62,050 nucleotides of DNA from Bigelowiella natans CCMP2755 (GCA_000320545.1 ADNK01000977.1:20001-82050), one strand, 5' to 3'. Counted from the stretch's first letter, positions 1 through 13,773 are shown. Numbers and translations are program-made. Notes: generated by a model not told the origin, from the letters alone.

Positions 1-330
1 CATCATCATCATTATCACGATCATCATTATCATCATAATTATCATCATCATCATCGTCATCATCATCATCATCCATCTTTCTCGCTATGAACATCATTAC
101 CAGCACGAGCTGCTGGTACTTCTCCATACCTATTAAATTGCTGCCCCTGCGACACGGGCAGTGGGCTGCTTTGTCGCAGATCATAACTTACGATCCTTGT
201 TCCCCCAATGCCTTCAGAGTATTGTATTAATGATGACCCTCCCTTAGAATAATAATAATAATCATCATCGTCATCATCATCATCATAATGATAATGAAAA
301 ATAAGATTGATCCTCCTGTACTACTCTCAG
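1..330 (+). other. Intron or undetected upstream Raptor exon
   Basis: The stretch holds (CAT)n/(CATCGT)n arrays at 1-75 and 250-300. A non-repetitive block at about 80-235 is open in one + frame until a TAA near 235, but I could not match it to Raptor. The acceptor CTCTCAG ending at 330 opens the first exon I trust. Confidence 0.5.
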
Positions 331-1289
331 GGAGACGCGTGTGAGCGGATTAACGTTTGTGAATGACCTCCACGTGTCGTTGTTGGTCACAGCTGCTGAT
401 GACGGGGCCGTGCGTGTGTGGAAGAACCCTCACGTCGAGGGCAAGGAAACCTTAGGTGCAGGCATCGTCGCCAAGCGTTGTTAGCTGAGAGAAGAAGAAG
501 AAGAAGAAGAAGAAGAAGAAGAAGAAAGGGAGGGGATTTTGTAGTCGTGAGGGATTTTAGTTATATTTGAGTAAATGCGTTTCACACAAACCGATGACTC
601 ATCATTGTTGTACTACTGCTTCCTTTCCGTGTACACTACTACTCACACACGCGTCTCTATTTGATCATCTATCTCTCTAGTCTCTGCTTGGACGGCTGCT
701 CCAGGAATGCGAAGAGGTGCGTGCTGCGATCATCTAGTTGGATGATGACCTAATGTCTCAAAGTTGGGAAAAAATGAGAGTTTTGACGTGATCATGCCGC
801 AGAAGCGCTGTAACTTGTGCTTTTCGTGTCGTTATTTGCATATATCGCGCACAGATAATAATCCCCCCCCCCCTCTCCCCCCACACACACCATATGTTCT
901 CAACGTGAGACAGAGACGCAACCACCATTCACAGAAGGAGATAAGGCAGAATGCACTTACGCATTGATTCAATAACAAAAGGTACCGGCCCCGTGTTCCA
1001 CCCCCCTCGGAGCGAAAGCGACGTCCCCAGAAGCAGCAGCACAAGCAACAACCATCCGAGGGGCGGCGGTGTCAATTTAGCGGCTGGTAGCGGTGGTGCG
1101 GGAGGGGGCAGCAGCTCGAGCGCGAACAGAAGAGGACAAATAGCATCAGCAACATCGTCATCCTCCTTATCGTCGTCATCGCTTCCATCGTCCTCGTCAT
1201 CGTCGTCTTTTCCTTGGCCCGGCCTTGTGATGAATTGGAATCAGAACTGCGGACGCTTGGCAACTTCGGGTTTCTATTATTAATATTAA

Positions 1290-1320
<31 letters not shown>

Positions 1321-2057
1321 CATTACTATTATTATTGTCATCGCGACGTGCATCATATCGTAGTAGTGGAAAGACACTTAGCAATGAGATATATCAAAAG
1401 AGTAGCGGCTGCTGTAAATTCAAGATGTAGAAAGACATTGTATCTGCGTCTATCGCTCATGATCTTTTGAGGAGGCGTGTTGTCCACAGCTGTTCGCCCA
1501 ATGAAACCACAGCGTTTGTTTTTCCAATACACCATCGTTTCTTTCATCTTGCGACAAGTATTTATTCTCTAATATTCGGTTGCACAGAACTTACCTCCTC
1601 CCCCCCTCCCCCCCTCCCGACCCCCACCACTTTCTTAGGAAACTGCGGTACGATCAAACTATGGAACGTGAACTCCGAGCAACTTACCTCCGAAATAAAT
1701 GTAAAAAATAGTACAGTATTTTAGGGCAAAAGAATTGGCCGCAGCTAGTTATTAATAGCTTTGGATATGATTATAATAATGATAATAATAATACGCTGTA
1801 CTGGATGTAGTGGGCCAAAAATACGCCCTTGGCAGTGACTTTCTCTACTCGTTTATGCATGGTTTTTATACAAGAAAGATGCCAGTCTAGATGTTTATTC
1901 GATTGAAATGCAATGTCTTTCCTCCTCAGATTGGACGTAGTGATGTTGTGACATCGATGTACACGGATGACACCGGAGACTCGCTGATAGCTGCAGATAT
2001 TCATGGGGTTGTGCGAATGTTCGACTTGCGCCAGGTGTGTGCATCATATGTGGGAGG

Positions 2058-2100
<43 letters not shown>

Positions 2101-2293
2101 ATGATGATACCTATCATGGTTCATCGTCCTCTTCTTCCTCCTCCTCCTCCTCCTCCTCCCCCTCCTCCCGCTGGTGGCCTTAATTGCATATTATTTTATT
2201 TATCATTATCGTCATTATTATTATTTTCCAACCATTCAGCGGCCAAAGATGGGCGCTGTGTTGTACCAGCATGGCAGTCCCGTAGTAAAGGTG

Positions 2294-2337
<44 letters not shown>

Positions 2338-2555
2338 CGTGTGTGTAACAAAAAAAAGTGGGTTTCGATTGTTGGCCTACGACATGATGCAGAGACCGGT
2401 GCTTTTACCATTGATAATGCGTAAAGTCACTCTACCCGCAATTTCCTACACGAATGTCGGGCGAGATGCGCGGAAGCGCACAACTCTGTCATTCAAAAAT
2501 GATGGTTTTTCCAATCTCTCGCCCATAAGCTCTTCTTTCCATCATCTTACAACGT

Positions 2556-2595
<40 letters not shown>

Positions 2596-2787
2596 TTGGT
2601 GTCTCAATAGGCGGCTATGCAGCGCACATCTGCACGCACCATCGTTTCTGCTAGTCATGGAGGGGAAGTCTTCGTGTGTGACCTGCGAGGTGACAAAATT
2701 TCACATCAATAATAATTCCTTGTAGAAGAAGAAAATCGATGGTGGTTTTGTTGCCGCGCGGCTGCATAATCTCCATCATCACCATAA

Positions 2788-2818
<31 letters not shown>

Positions 2819-3328
2819 GACGTCGCATGAGCGTCGTAGTAGCATTAGACGATTGCGCGGCAACCAACGAACATCGAAGATTTTTGTCCTCCAACAAGGA
2901 TCGAGAATCATCGTTAGACTTCTCGCCACCATCGCTTTTTGAAGCCATCCATCCAATGCAATCCTTGATATCGCTTGCCGGCTTTCACACTGCACAGTTT
3001 CGTCGTCCACACAGCAGAAAAGATGCTTAGTTTTTTTTCCTGAAATCTTCGGTTCACCCCGCTTCTCCTTTCTCTTGCACACAGCTGGTCATCCTCGGCG
3101 TGGAACGGCCAATGGCAGCAGCAGTAGCAGTGGCAGTGGTGGTGCTAGTAACCGGAAAAAGACGGGGCTAGTGCTGAAACTCAACGCACATGAAAAGTTT
3201 TCTCTCGACGCGTTCGCAGTGCATGAGTAAGAATGATGATGATGATGATGATGATGATGACGATGATGATACGTGCTTGAGAGAACAAGAGCATCAATAA
3301 AAAAAAGGGGGGGGGGCATCTATGTGTT

Positions 3329-3394
<66 letters not shown>

Positions 3395-4038
3395 TGTGTG
3401 TTTGAGAGACTGGAGATGTGCGTGCTTGCATGTATTAGCGTTACGCTACTCAAAAGCAGCAGCAGTAACGCAGTGCAAAATTGAATTACTTGATGATAAG
3501 AATGGTCTATTGCTGCAGATATGCCCCTGTCGTTGCCACGGGATCGAAAAGTCAACACGTCACGATAGTTGATCTAAGAAATGGAGGTGCTGTGAAAAGA
3601 AGAAGAAGATGACGATGATGATGATGATGATGATGATGATGACGAAGCGTAGTGTCGGTTAGCAACATGGCATTCTGTCGTAAATCGCAAAACACCAATG
3701 ATTGTTCCAAATGAGCATCGTGCCTTTCGCCGAGTTCTTCCATGGCCGTAGATCAAATATTATCATCATTCGCAGTTGACGTTTGACAATAACGCGGGCT
3801 GATTTGACTTGTTTGTTGTTGGATGAGTTGTTCGATTCCTCATCATCGTCATCACCATCATCATCATCATTGGTCATCATCAGGTAAACGGATAAAGCAT
3901 ATTCGTTATCACGAGGGCTTCTTGGGACAGCGTCTAGGCCCTGTCACATGCCTCGATTTCCATCGCCATGAATTGCTACTCGCTGCGGGTTGTCGTGATG
4001 TGTTCGTCTCAACATATTCGGGGAAACTTGCAGACTAA
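331..4038 (+). CDS. RPTOR: Raptor (TORC1 subunit), C-terminal WD40 part; 5' end outside window
   Basis: Raptor is the TORC1 scaffold that presents substrates to TOR kinase. Only the C-terminal WD40 propeller is here. Exons read: 331-451, 982-1269, 1639-1700, 1930-2034, 2240-2290, 2359-about 2420, 2611-2689, 3085-3226, 3519-3586, 3884-4038. Typical stretches are TAADDGAVRVWKN, GTIKLWNVNSEQ, GDSLIAADIHGVVRMFDLRQ and IVSASHGGEVFVCDLRG. The last exon (HIRYHEGFLGQRLGPVTCLDF, then VFVSTYSG) matches the YYDGFMGQR...ISVYS ending of animal Raptor, and a TAA follows shortly. Exon 982-1269 adds a long Ser/Gly insertion, and 3085-3226 a shorter one. The join between 2359-2420 and 2611-2689 does not keep frame as I read it, so one of those borders is wrong. 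The N-terminal RNC and HEAT parts lie before position 1. Confidence 0.88.
2061..2095 (+). repeat. (GT)n in a Raptor intron, just after the donor
   Basis: A near-pure GT array begins about 25 bases after the GTGTGT donor of exon 1930-2034. Two more GT arrays (about 2297-2334 and 2553-2592) lie in the next introns of the same gene. Confidence 0.9.
3331..3401 (+). repeat. Compound (CT)n(GT)n microsatellite in a Raptor intron
   Basis: A CT array of about 45 bases runs directly into a GT array. The same compound order recurs at 13681-13771 and 47877-47938. Confidence 0.9.
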
Positions 4039-5250
4039 TTTATGCGCAATGATCATCATCATCTTCTTCTTCTTCTTCTTCTTCACCATCGTCAATCGTA
4101 ATCGCCCCAGGAAGGAGAGAAAACAACAACCGAATCAAGTTTTTGTGTATTTATTTCCGGCCGGAGTAATAGTTTCTCTAGCCCCCCCATCCCCCCCTTC
4201 CCCCTCCCCCACTATAATCCCGGATTACATCGCGTGTTTCCACAACCGTAGCTCTAAAGCAGACCCGTTTTCATCATGCATTGAGTTTGTACATGTGGCA
4301 CAAGATACGGCGGTGCAACGTTGCGATTAGCTTCGCATCGATTAATTTGCCTCTAATACAACTTCATCATAGCGCAGGAAGGCTATGCACCGCCCTTATT
4401 ACCTATGCAGCGTATCGTACCTAGCTTGATTGGTGGCTTTGTGTAGCAGCACAAACCATGCAGCGCTCACGCTAATGCTGCGAATACATACCTAGAGACT
4501 ATATGCGGTACGTCACGTACGATGCTGTGCATATGTCTGTGCGAAATCATAATATTGTATGACGACGAACCGACAATAATAAAGCGCGCGGCGCTAGAGC
4601 GCTTATAGCGCAATTTTGCATCGGCGACGCAGTAGCGCATCTATATATAGGCATGTATGGCTAGATCTAGAGATCTAGAGATGTCTACATGTTAGCATAT
4701 AAGGCCGGCAGCCATGATGAGCACGCCTCCATGCAAGAGCCTAAATGTGCATGTGTTATGCATGGAGTCTACACATGTTATATGTTATATGCACATTATA
4801 GGGTTCTAAGGCCTTCATTGCGCACAAGCAATCAAGCGGATCGGAGGCGCATCATACGATATATATCTAGGTATGCGCCTATCTAGCTATCTGCTCTGCA
4901 ATGCTGCTGCTGTGTAGCATGGATGGAGCTCAGGCGCGCCTTTACATATTATCACATATTCATCAAATAACATGCTAGCATGTGCCACGTACACCTTGCT
5001 AGCTTGACACATCCGTCGGATCGGATCAAACTATATGATTATTCAATTCCCAAAATAGTATGGCTGCACGCATTGTGCGTGCTAGTATACTAGGCTGGCA
5101 GTCTCTCGCGTGCCTCCATGGCACAGCATAGCGCATGTGTTACAACTATAAAAAATCGTGGTAGAAAACCATGGCGTTCTACGGTTGACATCGACACCCA
5201 TGCATCTAAATTGTGGTGGTGTTAACGTGCTGCCGCTCACTAGTTTTTCA
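4039..5250. other. Convergent intergenic spacer (RPTOR/IFT57)
   Basis: After a (CTT)n tract right behind the Raptor stop, about 4330-5250 has no microsatellite. It is rich in overlapping palindromic words (CTAG, AGCT, GCATGC, GATC), for instance near 4655-4685. A TGCTCTGCAATGCTGCTG segment near 4889 loosely resembles the dispersed repeat found at 17.9, 22.3 and 37.5 kb. No coding exon was recognised. Confidence 0.6.
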
Positions 5251-6133
5251 TCAAGAGGCGTTCCGCTGCAGCAACGTTTGCGACACAACTCCTATGCGCA
5301 ATTCCATGGCTGTTATTTCTTTGCGCAATTGGCCAAGTGAGGACGAGATACGATTCAATGGCGATGTATCTGTAATTCGATCATTGCGTTCCGTCATTTG
5401 CCTCTTGACCTACCAGTTCATTTTAGCAGTATTTGGTCGAGACATAAATCAATAAACCAACAAATATGAAAGCAAGTAGCTTATGTATTCCACGCATGGG
5501 CATCATGTTCCTAAAATAAGACAACGAAGAGGCTGAATAGTACAGTCGCAGCTATCTCTCCACCCAAAACTAATACACACTTAATAGAATACTGCAAACG
5601 GACCTGATCAACAGCCTCACTTTTTTTGGTCAATTCCCCAGTGAGCTCTGCGACACTCTGTGAGAGCTCGTTGTAGCGCCCTTGTATCTCGTTGAAATTC
5701 TTGTCCTTCTCTCGGAAATCTATGCCTGCGACATTTCAGTAGCCACGTATCAGTCAGATAAAGAAACAGAAGTAAACCAAGGGGGTGCAAGGAGGCATTT
5801 GTGAAGCGCAACAAGGAGAGGAAAGAAAAATGAGAAGGAATCAGTTGGCGCTGCCTCGGACCTAGGTGCTCAAAATCCTTGTTGATGTGGTTTTCTTTGG
5901 CCGATATGCGGTCCACAGCCTCCTGAAGCTTCTGCCCGACGTTGATCAAGATCGAGCGCACGTTCTTAAAGCGCTCTTTCACGAGAGTTCTATGGATGAT
6001 TTGTCGGCATTTCGAGAGAGCAAACCGCGCATAGCATAAGAAACAAAGAAACGGGTACGAAAAAACGCGGGGGGGGGGGGGGGCTAGCACGAGGGGAGAT
6101 AGGGCAGGTGCTATGAGATATATGTCGCAAAGG

Positions 6134-6174
<41 letters not shown>

Positions 6175-6611
6175 AGAGAGAGAGAGAGAGAGAAACATCG
6201 AAAATTGCGTATCATCCTCTTGTTGTTTCTTACTCATGCTTAGCTGACTGGTCAAGGTGCGAACGCCATTCATGAGAAGGAAGGTTCTTGTTCTTCCACC
6301 GAAGCATTGGCCCCACGCGCTCAAGCTCCAAAGCCCACTGTGTGTGATAGCATCGTTTAATATTCATACGTGCGAGCATGGAAATGTAGATGTAGGACAT
6401 TGCATGTATTTACTTCATGGTTCCGAATCTACATTACTTGTGAAATGGTTATTTAAGTCAACACTCCCCCCCCCCCCCCTCTCTTTCTCTCGCCTCCATC
6501 TGTGTCTCACACACTCATTTCACACTTTTCCAGTGCTTTCTACAATCTCTCGTCACCATTACCTTTGCTGGATCAACGTTAGATTTGACAACACCTGAAA
6601 TGTGATGATGC

Positions 6612-6655
<44 letters not shown>

Positions 6656-6671
6656 CAGGAAATAGAGAGAG

Positions 6672-6713
<42 letters not shown>

Positions 6714-7226
6714 GGGTGATCAGCATAATCTGCTGCAGAACGAATTCGTATGACGATCTCATTTCACTAACTGCATTTGTTGTATCGAGCAATGATCAAA
6801 ACCATGCACAGCATCATCATCATCATCCTAGTAGTCAGTACCTTGGATCACCCTCTGTTCATTCTGTCTATCCTTCAGGTCTAGGTCAATGGCACTGATA
6901 TCGACGACATATGCAGCATTACGTTGCATGATGACGGTGATAACCAGGCGTTAAAAATTATAGACAGCACTAAGAGTTTCTTTCTTTATTATTTGAGCTA
7001 TATGGAGAGCCGAGTGAAGATCGGTTTGTTAGCCAAAGTGGGTGAATATTATGAAGGAATATAATGATATATAAATACCTATATGGGGACACATTTTCCA
7101 CATCCTCTGTCACCTGGATGGTGGTGATGGTGATGAGTAAAGAAGAATGCAGCAGGAATTAATAGTATGAAAGAAAGCGCAAAACAAATAAAGTTAATGC
7201 ATAATACAAGCGCGTAACACGTACAC

Positions 7227-7281
<55 letters not shown>

Positions 7282-8472
7282 ATATATTATACAATATACG
7301 GTGCATCGGTGTCCTCCGTCTCACTATTCATTCTCACCGTATCATCAATTTCATCGCCGATCTCCGCTTCTTCGTCCACCTATGTTCAGAGATGTCATTT
7401 AACATACCAGTAGAGCATAGATGCATATTGAAAGTAGATGTAATTATCCCCCCAATGATCTCCATGAGCATATTTTCATCATCATCATCATCATCATCAT
7501 CAATCATCACATATTCTAATGTGGATCATAAAAGACAGACCTGTGCTTCTTCAACGATATCAGCCATCGTGTAAACGGGCGGTTGCACAGCAAATCCCAT
7601 CTTTATTTTGTTGCGACAAATTCAAATTCAAACAAAAGGTTTGTTTGGATGTGGATTGAGCGTTCTGCTGTGCTATGCTTGCGACATGCATGGCGTTTCT
7701 GATCTTCCAACTACCTTCTTCAGTGCGCAATCAGCAAGGAAGTTGAGCACCATACAAACAGCATCGCCCTATTGGAGAATATGAAGGTGTATGTGAGAGA
7801 TGGATTTGATGGATGAGATCGAAATGTGTAAGTTTTGGCATGATATCCGAACCGATCCGTGGCGCAGTTTCGAGACAGGAAATTCTCCCCGGAATCCAAG
7901 CCTTTTGCACTCGGACATCACCGTTTGCGAAATCGAGTTTGGGTCTTCATCAAAGTCTGCCCATTTGACGAAGTCTATTCCCTGCGAGATTACGGAGGAG
8001 AGGAGTTCAGTAGAAAGCTTAGTGCTTTTGTGGTTGAGAAGAAACCAAAACAGTTCTAAGAACTTCCCATTTCACCAAATCTATTAATCAACCCCCCCTA
8101 ATTGACAATAGCACCGATGTTGTGAGCAGCCATCCAGAGAGAGCTGCGAAGTAAGGGAATTGGTCCGAAGGCTTATCCGGCACAGAGAAGAAGCACCGGT
8201 GGAGAGGCTTGAAATCACGCCTCGGCGCCAAAAACTTTGTCTCATAGTCTAGGATCTAAGTTGGTAATGAGTGCCTCAGAACATCATTAGACCTTAGGCG
8301 ATGATGTTTAGTTACCTTAAGCTTCTCAAGAACGTCCTCCATCAGTGCATATACGTTAGCCTCGCCACCATCAATGATCCTTGCCAAACACCATAGAAAT
8401 AAAACCGAGTTCGCAGAAGGGATATTAATTTCCCAAATAGGATGAATTGAACCTTCGTTTGTTGGGCTCCAT
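5251..8472 (-). CDS. IFT57: Intraflagellar transport protein IFT57, complete, 14 exons
   Basis: IFT57 is an IFT-B complex subunit that pairs with IFT20 and is needed to build cilia. Exons, in gene order: 8472-8453, 8379-8316, 8255-8115, 7981-7853, 7768-7715, 7600-7541, 7379-7338, 7113-7079, 6894-6842, 6594-6563, 6337-6234, 5989-5862, 5725-5604, 5409-5251. They total 1143 nt with every phase closing, giving 380 residues against about 430 in animals. Family matches run the full length: the N-terminal calponin-like region (ANVYALMEDVLEKLK, SDQFPYFAALSGWLL, DEDPNSISQTVMSECKRLGF, GDAVCMVLNFLADCALK), the linker (WALELERV), then coiled coil (RISAKENHINKDFEHL) and the C-terminal TAMELRIGVVSQTLLQ. The start MEPNKR rests on a short first exon with a weak GTTCAA donor. 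Confidence 0.93.
6137..6193 (-). repeat. Compound (GT)n(GA)n microsatellite in an IFT57 intron
   Basis: On the + strand GT repeats pass through CGA into GA repeats. On the sense strand of IFT57 this is (CT)n then (CA)n. A second compound array, (CA)n then (GA)n, lies at 6612-6710 in the next intron upstream in the gene. Confidence 0.85.
7229..7277. repeat. (TA)n array in an IFT57 intron
   Basis: Pure TA dinucleotides. Similar TA arrays occur in many introns here, for example about 13014-13053, 28957-28991, 30896-30934, 47107-47141, 51522-51554, 54157-54204, 54655-54705, 55045-55090 and 56814-56846. Confidence 0.9.
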
Positions 8473-8581
8473 CCTGAGAAGGTGGGGAAGGGGGGGCGGG
8501 GGGAGCTGCTGTTTCTCCTTCCTGTCGGTTTTGGTTTTGATCAAAGGAGCGGTTGCCGGGCGATCATCGAGACTTTTCCGA

Positions 8582-8631
<50 letters not shown>

Positions 8632-9089
8632 CTCTCCAACATAAACCTGCCGTTATCCCCGCAGCAGATTCAGAAAGTATCCAGAGAACTTAGGTTATTT
8701 CACCTTAGAATTTGGTATCGATAATGTGCTACGAAACCCAGGCCATTTTTCGTGAAATGGAGTGAGGAAGGCGGTTGAAGCTTGCAGAACAGAATCGCCC
8801 CTGCGGAGGCCCCATTCTTCCAATCACGTGCTCTCTATGAGGCAACACCCATTTCACCTGTGATAAGAAGGTGTGAGCCCCATATTAATATCACCTCACC
8901 CCCAGTTTCCGTAATTGAGAAACGACAGCGAACCCGCTTTGGTTGCAAAGTCGGGGCCTCGCGAAAGTGACGAATCTCTCAACTCGCCTCAAATTTTGAG
9001 ACTCATTAGCCTTAAAACCACTCTAAATTATGTACTTTTTGCTTATCTTCAGGCCAAAATTTCCTAAGTTCAGTCACACAACCGTGTCA
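8473..9089. promoter_or_regulatory. Divergent 5' region shared by IFT57 and the WxxF-repeat gene
   Basis: About 620 bp separate the start codons of two outward-facing genes, so both promoters should lie here. A (CT)n tract at about 8583-8628 is the only clear structure. I saw no TATA box or X-box that I would defend. An in-frame upstream ATG at 9030 for the right-hand gene means its 5' end is not settled. Confidence 0.45.
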
Positions 9090-11767
9090 ATGGCTGACGA
9101 GGACGACTGGGGAAGCTTCGACGATTTCGGGCCGGCACCAGCTCCCGACAATGCAAATGCAAATACAAATGCGAATACAGACGGGGAGGGAAATGGATGG
9201 AGCGGAGGAGATGATTGGGGATCATTCGAAGGTGGAGATGCTGATGGTACAGCAACAAATGAACAGCAACACCAGGAAGCATCTGTCACGACCACGAAAG
9301 CAGCAGCAGATACGACATCCTTAGAGGGCAAACAGATACAACAAGTTGGCGACGGTGGTGGTGGTGGTGATGGCGGGGACGACTGGGACTCCTTCGGTGA
9401 TGATGCAGCTGGAGGATCAAAACTTCAACCTGAAGATACATCGACGGATATCGCAAATCCAGGAAAGGGGAATGTTGAAGGTGGTGAGAACGGCGGTGAT
9501 GACTGGGGTTCTTTCGAGGATGAAGTTATAGAGAAAACACCAGAGGCAGACGACTCTGCAGCAGCGGCTACAATAGTACCAAAGGACAAGCCAGTTGAGC
9601 AAAAGCAGGACCAACAAGTTCCTCACTCATTGAGCGAGGACAACGGTGACAAGCATGGAGGTGATGACTGGGGTTCTTTCGAGGATGAAGTTCCAGAGAA
9701 AGCAACAGTCGACTCCGCAGCAGCGGCTACAATAGTACCAGAGGCAGACAAACCAGTTGATAACGGTGACAATCATGGAGACGATGACTGGGGCTCTTTT
9801 GGGGATGAAGGGGGTGTAGAGGGTGGAAGCAGCGGTGCAAACGAAGAAGACGATACCAAGCAATCCCCCGACAAAGGTGAACAAACACTCTCAGACAACA
9901 ATCCGGCAGCAGCAGCTTTGAGCAAGGACAGGAAGAGTAGTGAGGAGGCTAGAAATGATGAATGGAATAATAACTTTGGAGATGAGGAAGATGGAGCCGT
10001 TGCGGGCCATAATGAGGAAGGGAAAGACAAAGACGAGCGGTCTTTCGACGAACAGCCGTCATCAGCATCACCGTACAATGATGGATCAATCACTCTTGAG
10101 GAGGACAACGAGGATAATGGTATTGTGGGTAGTAGTAGTACCACTACCGCCATCACCCAGCAGACAGCATCTGAAACGGATTATCACCCCGGAGAAGGCA
10201 AAGAAGAAAAAGAAGCTGGGAAGGCAGAGGTGATGACACCATACGAGCGCTCTGCGAAACACACCACCACCGCTACACTATGATAGTCCAAATGATATCT
10301 TGTCGATATCATCGGCATCATCACCGTTATTCATTCATTATTGATTCATTTCTCAGGGCGACGTTTTGGAGTTTACGTCAAGCTCGGGGCAACACGATGA
10401 TATCAGTAACAGCCTAGAAACAGTGCCGCCACTGGAGGCGGGCTCCGAGGAAGCAGTGGAGGGAGGAATAGCGGGTGGGGAGGGAGGAGCTGCGGAGACA
10501 AAGTTGCAGGAAGGAGGGAGGAAAGTAGCCCCTAACCCTAGTACCAATGTGCACGTTCACGATGAAGGACTTCACCCAGAAGAAGATATTGCTCTATCTG
10601 AGAGTAGTGCTTCTGACAAAGACGAAGAGATGAAAAGTGGAGAGGAAGACGAAGTCGCTCCAGCTGTTACTGCTGTTGTTACTGCTGTTACTGCATCAGA
10701 AGGCAGTCCGGATTTAAAAAACAAAGAAGAAGACGAAGACGATCCTCTTGCTAGTGTTTTTGGAGGGGATGAGTGGGGAATGGGTGGGGGGGAGAAGCAG
10801 ATGGAGGAATCGTCTGAGCAGCCGCCAAATGCAGAGGTGACACACAGTGATGAGGTGGAAAAATCGGCTGAGGGTGAAGAAAAGAAGGCTGATGTGCAAG
10901 CGATGATGGGGGGGATAGTAGGCGGGGACGAAGGAAAAGACGCCGCTGAGGAGGTCAGTGAGACGGTGGCAGAGAGTGTTGAAGGTGGCGTTGGTAACGA
11001 CGACGATGGATTTGTCCATATTAGTAGAGAGAATATTGACGATCCAGAAGTCGATGATGGCAATACGCCGAATGACAATATTGAGCAGCGGAAAGAGGAA
11101 GATGATAATGATTCCGGTGCCGAAGTGAAGGGTACTGACGAAGACCATCACGTCCAAAATGATGCTGATCAAGAGCAGGCAGCTCCAGCAGCAGCAGCAG
11201 ATATGACCAACATTGTGACAACAACGACAACAACAACTTCTACCACTACAACTAATACGGCTGCGGCTGCTATTCCTACTACAAACGAGGGTCTTCTAGA
11301 CGAAGGTGTTGGTGATAATACAACTAATCCTGATAAGAATGAGGAAGACAGAGGAAAGGTGGTGGTGGTGGTGGAGGAGGAGGAGGAGGAGGAGGAGGAG
11401 GAACTGTCTCAAATTGAGAAAGGAGAATGCAAAGACGATAGAATTCCAGAGCAATCAGCAGCTCCTCCTTCATCGTGGGAAGCGACGGCGCCTGTGGCGC
11501 AGGGGGGGACGAAAGCGAAAGATGAGCTCTCGCCTGCTATCGGTAAACAAGACGGTGATGGTAATGATGATGATGCAGCAGCAGTAGCAGTAGTCGTATC
11601 TTCGCAATCAACAGAGAACAAAAATGGAGGGAGAGAGGATGATGGCGGCATCGTTCCCACCCCACAGGAAGAGCATGAAGGGAAAGTTATCAGCAGCAGT
11701 GCTGATGATGGTGGTGGCGACGAGTGGGGAGCTGCGTTCGGTGAAAGCAGCCTCCACGACGACAATT

Positions 11768-11803
<36 letters not shown>

Positions 11804-13009
11804 GCAATGATGATAGATCATTTGCTGCTACTCCCGACATCCCGAACACTGAGAGCAAAAAAGGTGATAATGACACAGCAGCAGAAGACAGCGAGACTTT
11901 GGCCCAGGGAATGGGAGAGGCGCCGCTAGCATCAGATGGAGATGAAAACAAGGCCAACGGGGCTGGGGATAGCAGCTGGAGAGGGGGGTTTGGAGACGAG
12001 GTTGGCGACATCAACGCAAACGGTGATGATGATGATGGTGATGATGATATCCTCGCAGAATCAAAAATTGTTGCAGAAGATACCGGTGCTGCACTCGTCT
12101 CGACTGCTGCTGCTGCTGGTACTGAGATTGCTGATGCGAGGGTGGAGAATGGGGTTGGGGGGCATGAAGATACCAGTGGTATTTTCGCAGGAGAAGCAGC
12201 AGCAGAAGCAAAGGATGGCGATGACGTCGTAGGAGAGGATGATTTTGGATTTGGAGATTATCATAGCGAGACCACGAATAACATCGAGACAAAGGACGTG
12301 ACAGGAACAGCGACGAAAACTTCTGTCATCGAAGATAATGACAATGAGGCTCAAAATGATGGCTGGGGGGGATTTGGAGAGGACGAAGCTAGCGACAACA
12401 AATCCAACACTTTCCCTCCCACAGAGGAGGAAGCTACGACTACTACCACGCCTAAGACTAGCAACGAGGCCGTTGTTAACGAAGATAGTGAAGAAACGCC
12501 AACCGATATCGCGAAAACTGATGATGCCGTCACTGAGGATGGAGATGACTGGGGATTTGATGATGCTGGTGCTGACGATGCTGGTAGGAAGGACAACATC
12601 GGTGAGACCAAAGATACGACAGTAAATGCATCCGCTGCTACGACAACGGTAGATACAAACGGAAATGGGGACGATGACGACGACTGGGGAGGATTTGGAG
12701 AGGAGGACGATGTTGGCAAGACAGCAATCGGTGATACCAAGACGACAGGGGATAGTGCTTTGGAGAATAAACATCAAGGTGATGATGCTGGTGGCAACAA
12801 TATCGGTGGAGGAGGGGGGAAAGATGACAGTTGGGCAAATTTCGGGCAGGAAGATACCACAACCGCAGCACCAGCACCAGCAGCAAATACACAGAAGCCA
12901 TCCATCGATAAGGTCCCAAAGTCTCCCTAATAACACCTTTGGTCAATACTATTAAAAATATATGTTTACTCTCTTCGTCTTGGTAGGCGTTTGTGCATTA
13001 TTATTTATA

Positions 13010-13096
<87 letters not shown>

Positions 13097-13690
13097 ATGT
13101 AGCGTGCGCGCAAACATGTGTGATAATGAGTATTGTATGAAAACGCGTCTTATTCTTCTTCTGCCAGGCGGATGATGGCGTGCAAGATGAAGAGCAGGTT
13201 GATTGGAGCAACTTCGATGAACAGGACGGCGGCGCGGATCTTGCTTCAGATGCGAAAGCAGCTGATAACGACGACAACGACGACCAAGATTGGGGTGGTT
13301 TTGACGACGATGAGCAGCAAGCTACTGCAAGCAGAGATACGAACAAAACAACAATTGCCAATGAATCTGGAGCTTCTATATCCGTCATGAAAACGTGGAG
13401 GATGTCGGCCGAGGAACGAAGCGCAGTTTTTCGCAATGTCAGTACTTTTTAATGGCGCGCCCTTCTGTAATGTTCCTACGCATGCTCGCTGATTCCATTA
13501 TAAGAATTATTCTCCCAAAATACTCACTGCCCTCTTTGTAGTACCTTCTCTGTGCCGGCGGGCTGCTGGAGGGTAAGGACAGGGGAAGGACGAGGGGGAG
13601 GGGGAAAAAGAGGATGGTCAAACAGGATATTACATTATCAAAGGCCGTCCAAGCTGCGGCAGCATCTTCAAAGTAGTGCGCTCTCTCTCC

Positions 13691-13773
<83 letters not shown>

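Noticed and set aside
5617-6324. A 235-codon minus-strand ORF as a single exon
   Set aside because: It runs through two real IFT57 exons and a compound microsatellite intron, in frame only by chance. The spliced model matches the family and closes in phase.
10572-11236. Long minus-strand ORFs opposite the WxxF gene
   Set aside because: They are antisense shadows of an acidic, codon-biased exon; Ser/Pro-rich translations are expected from it.
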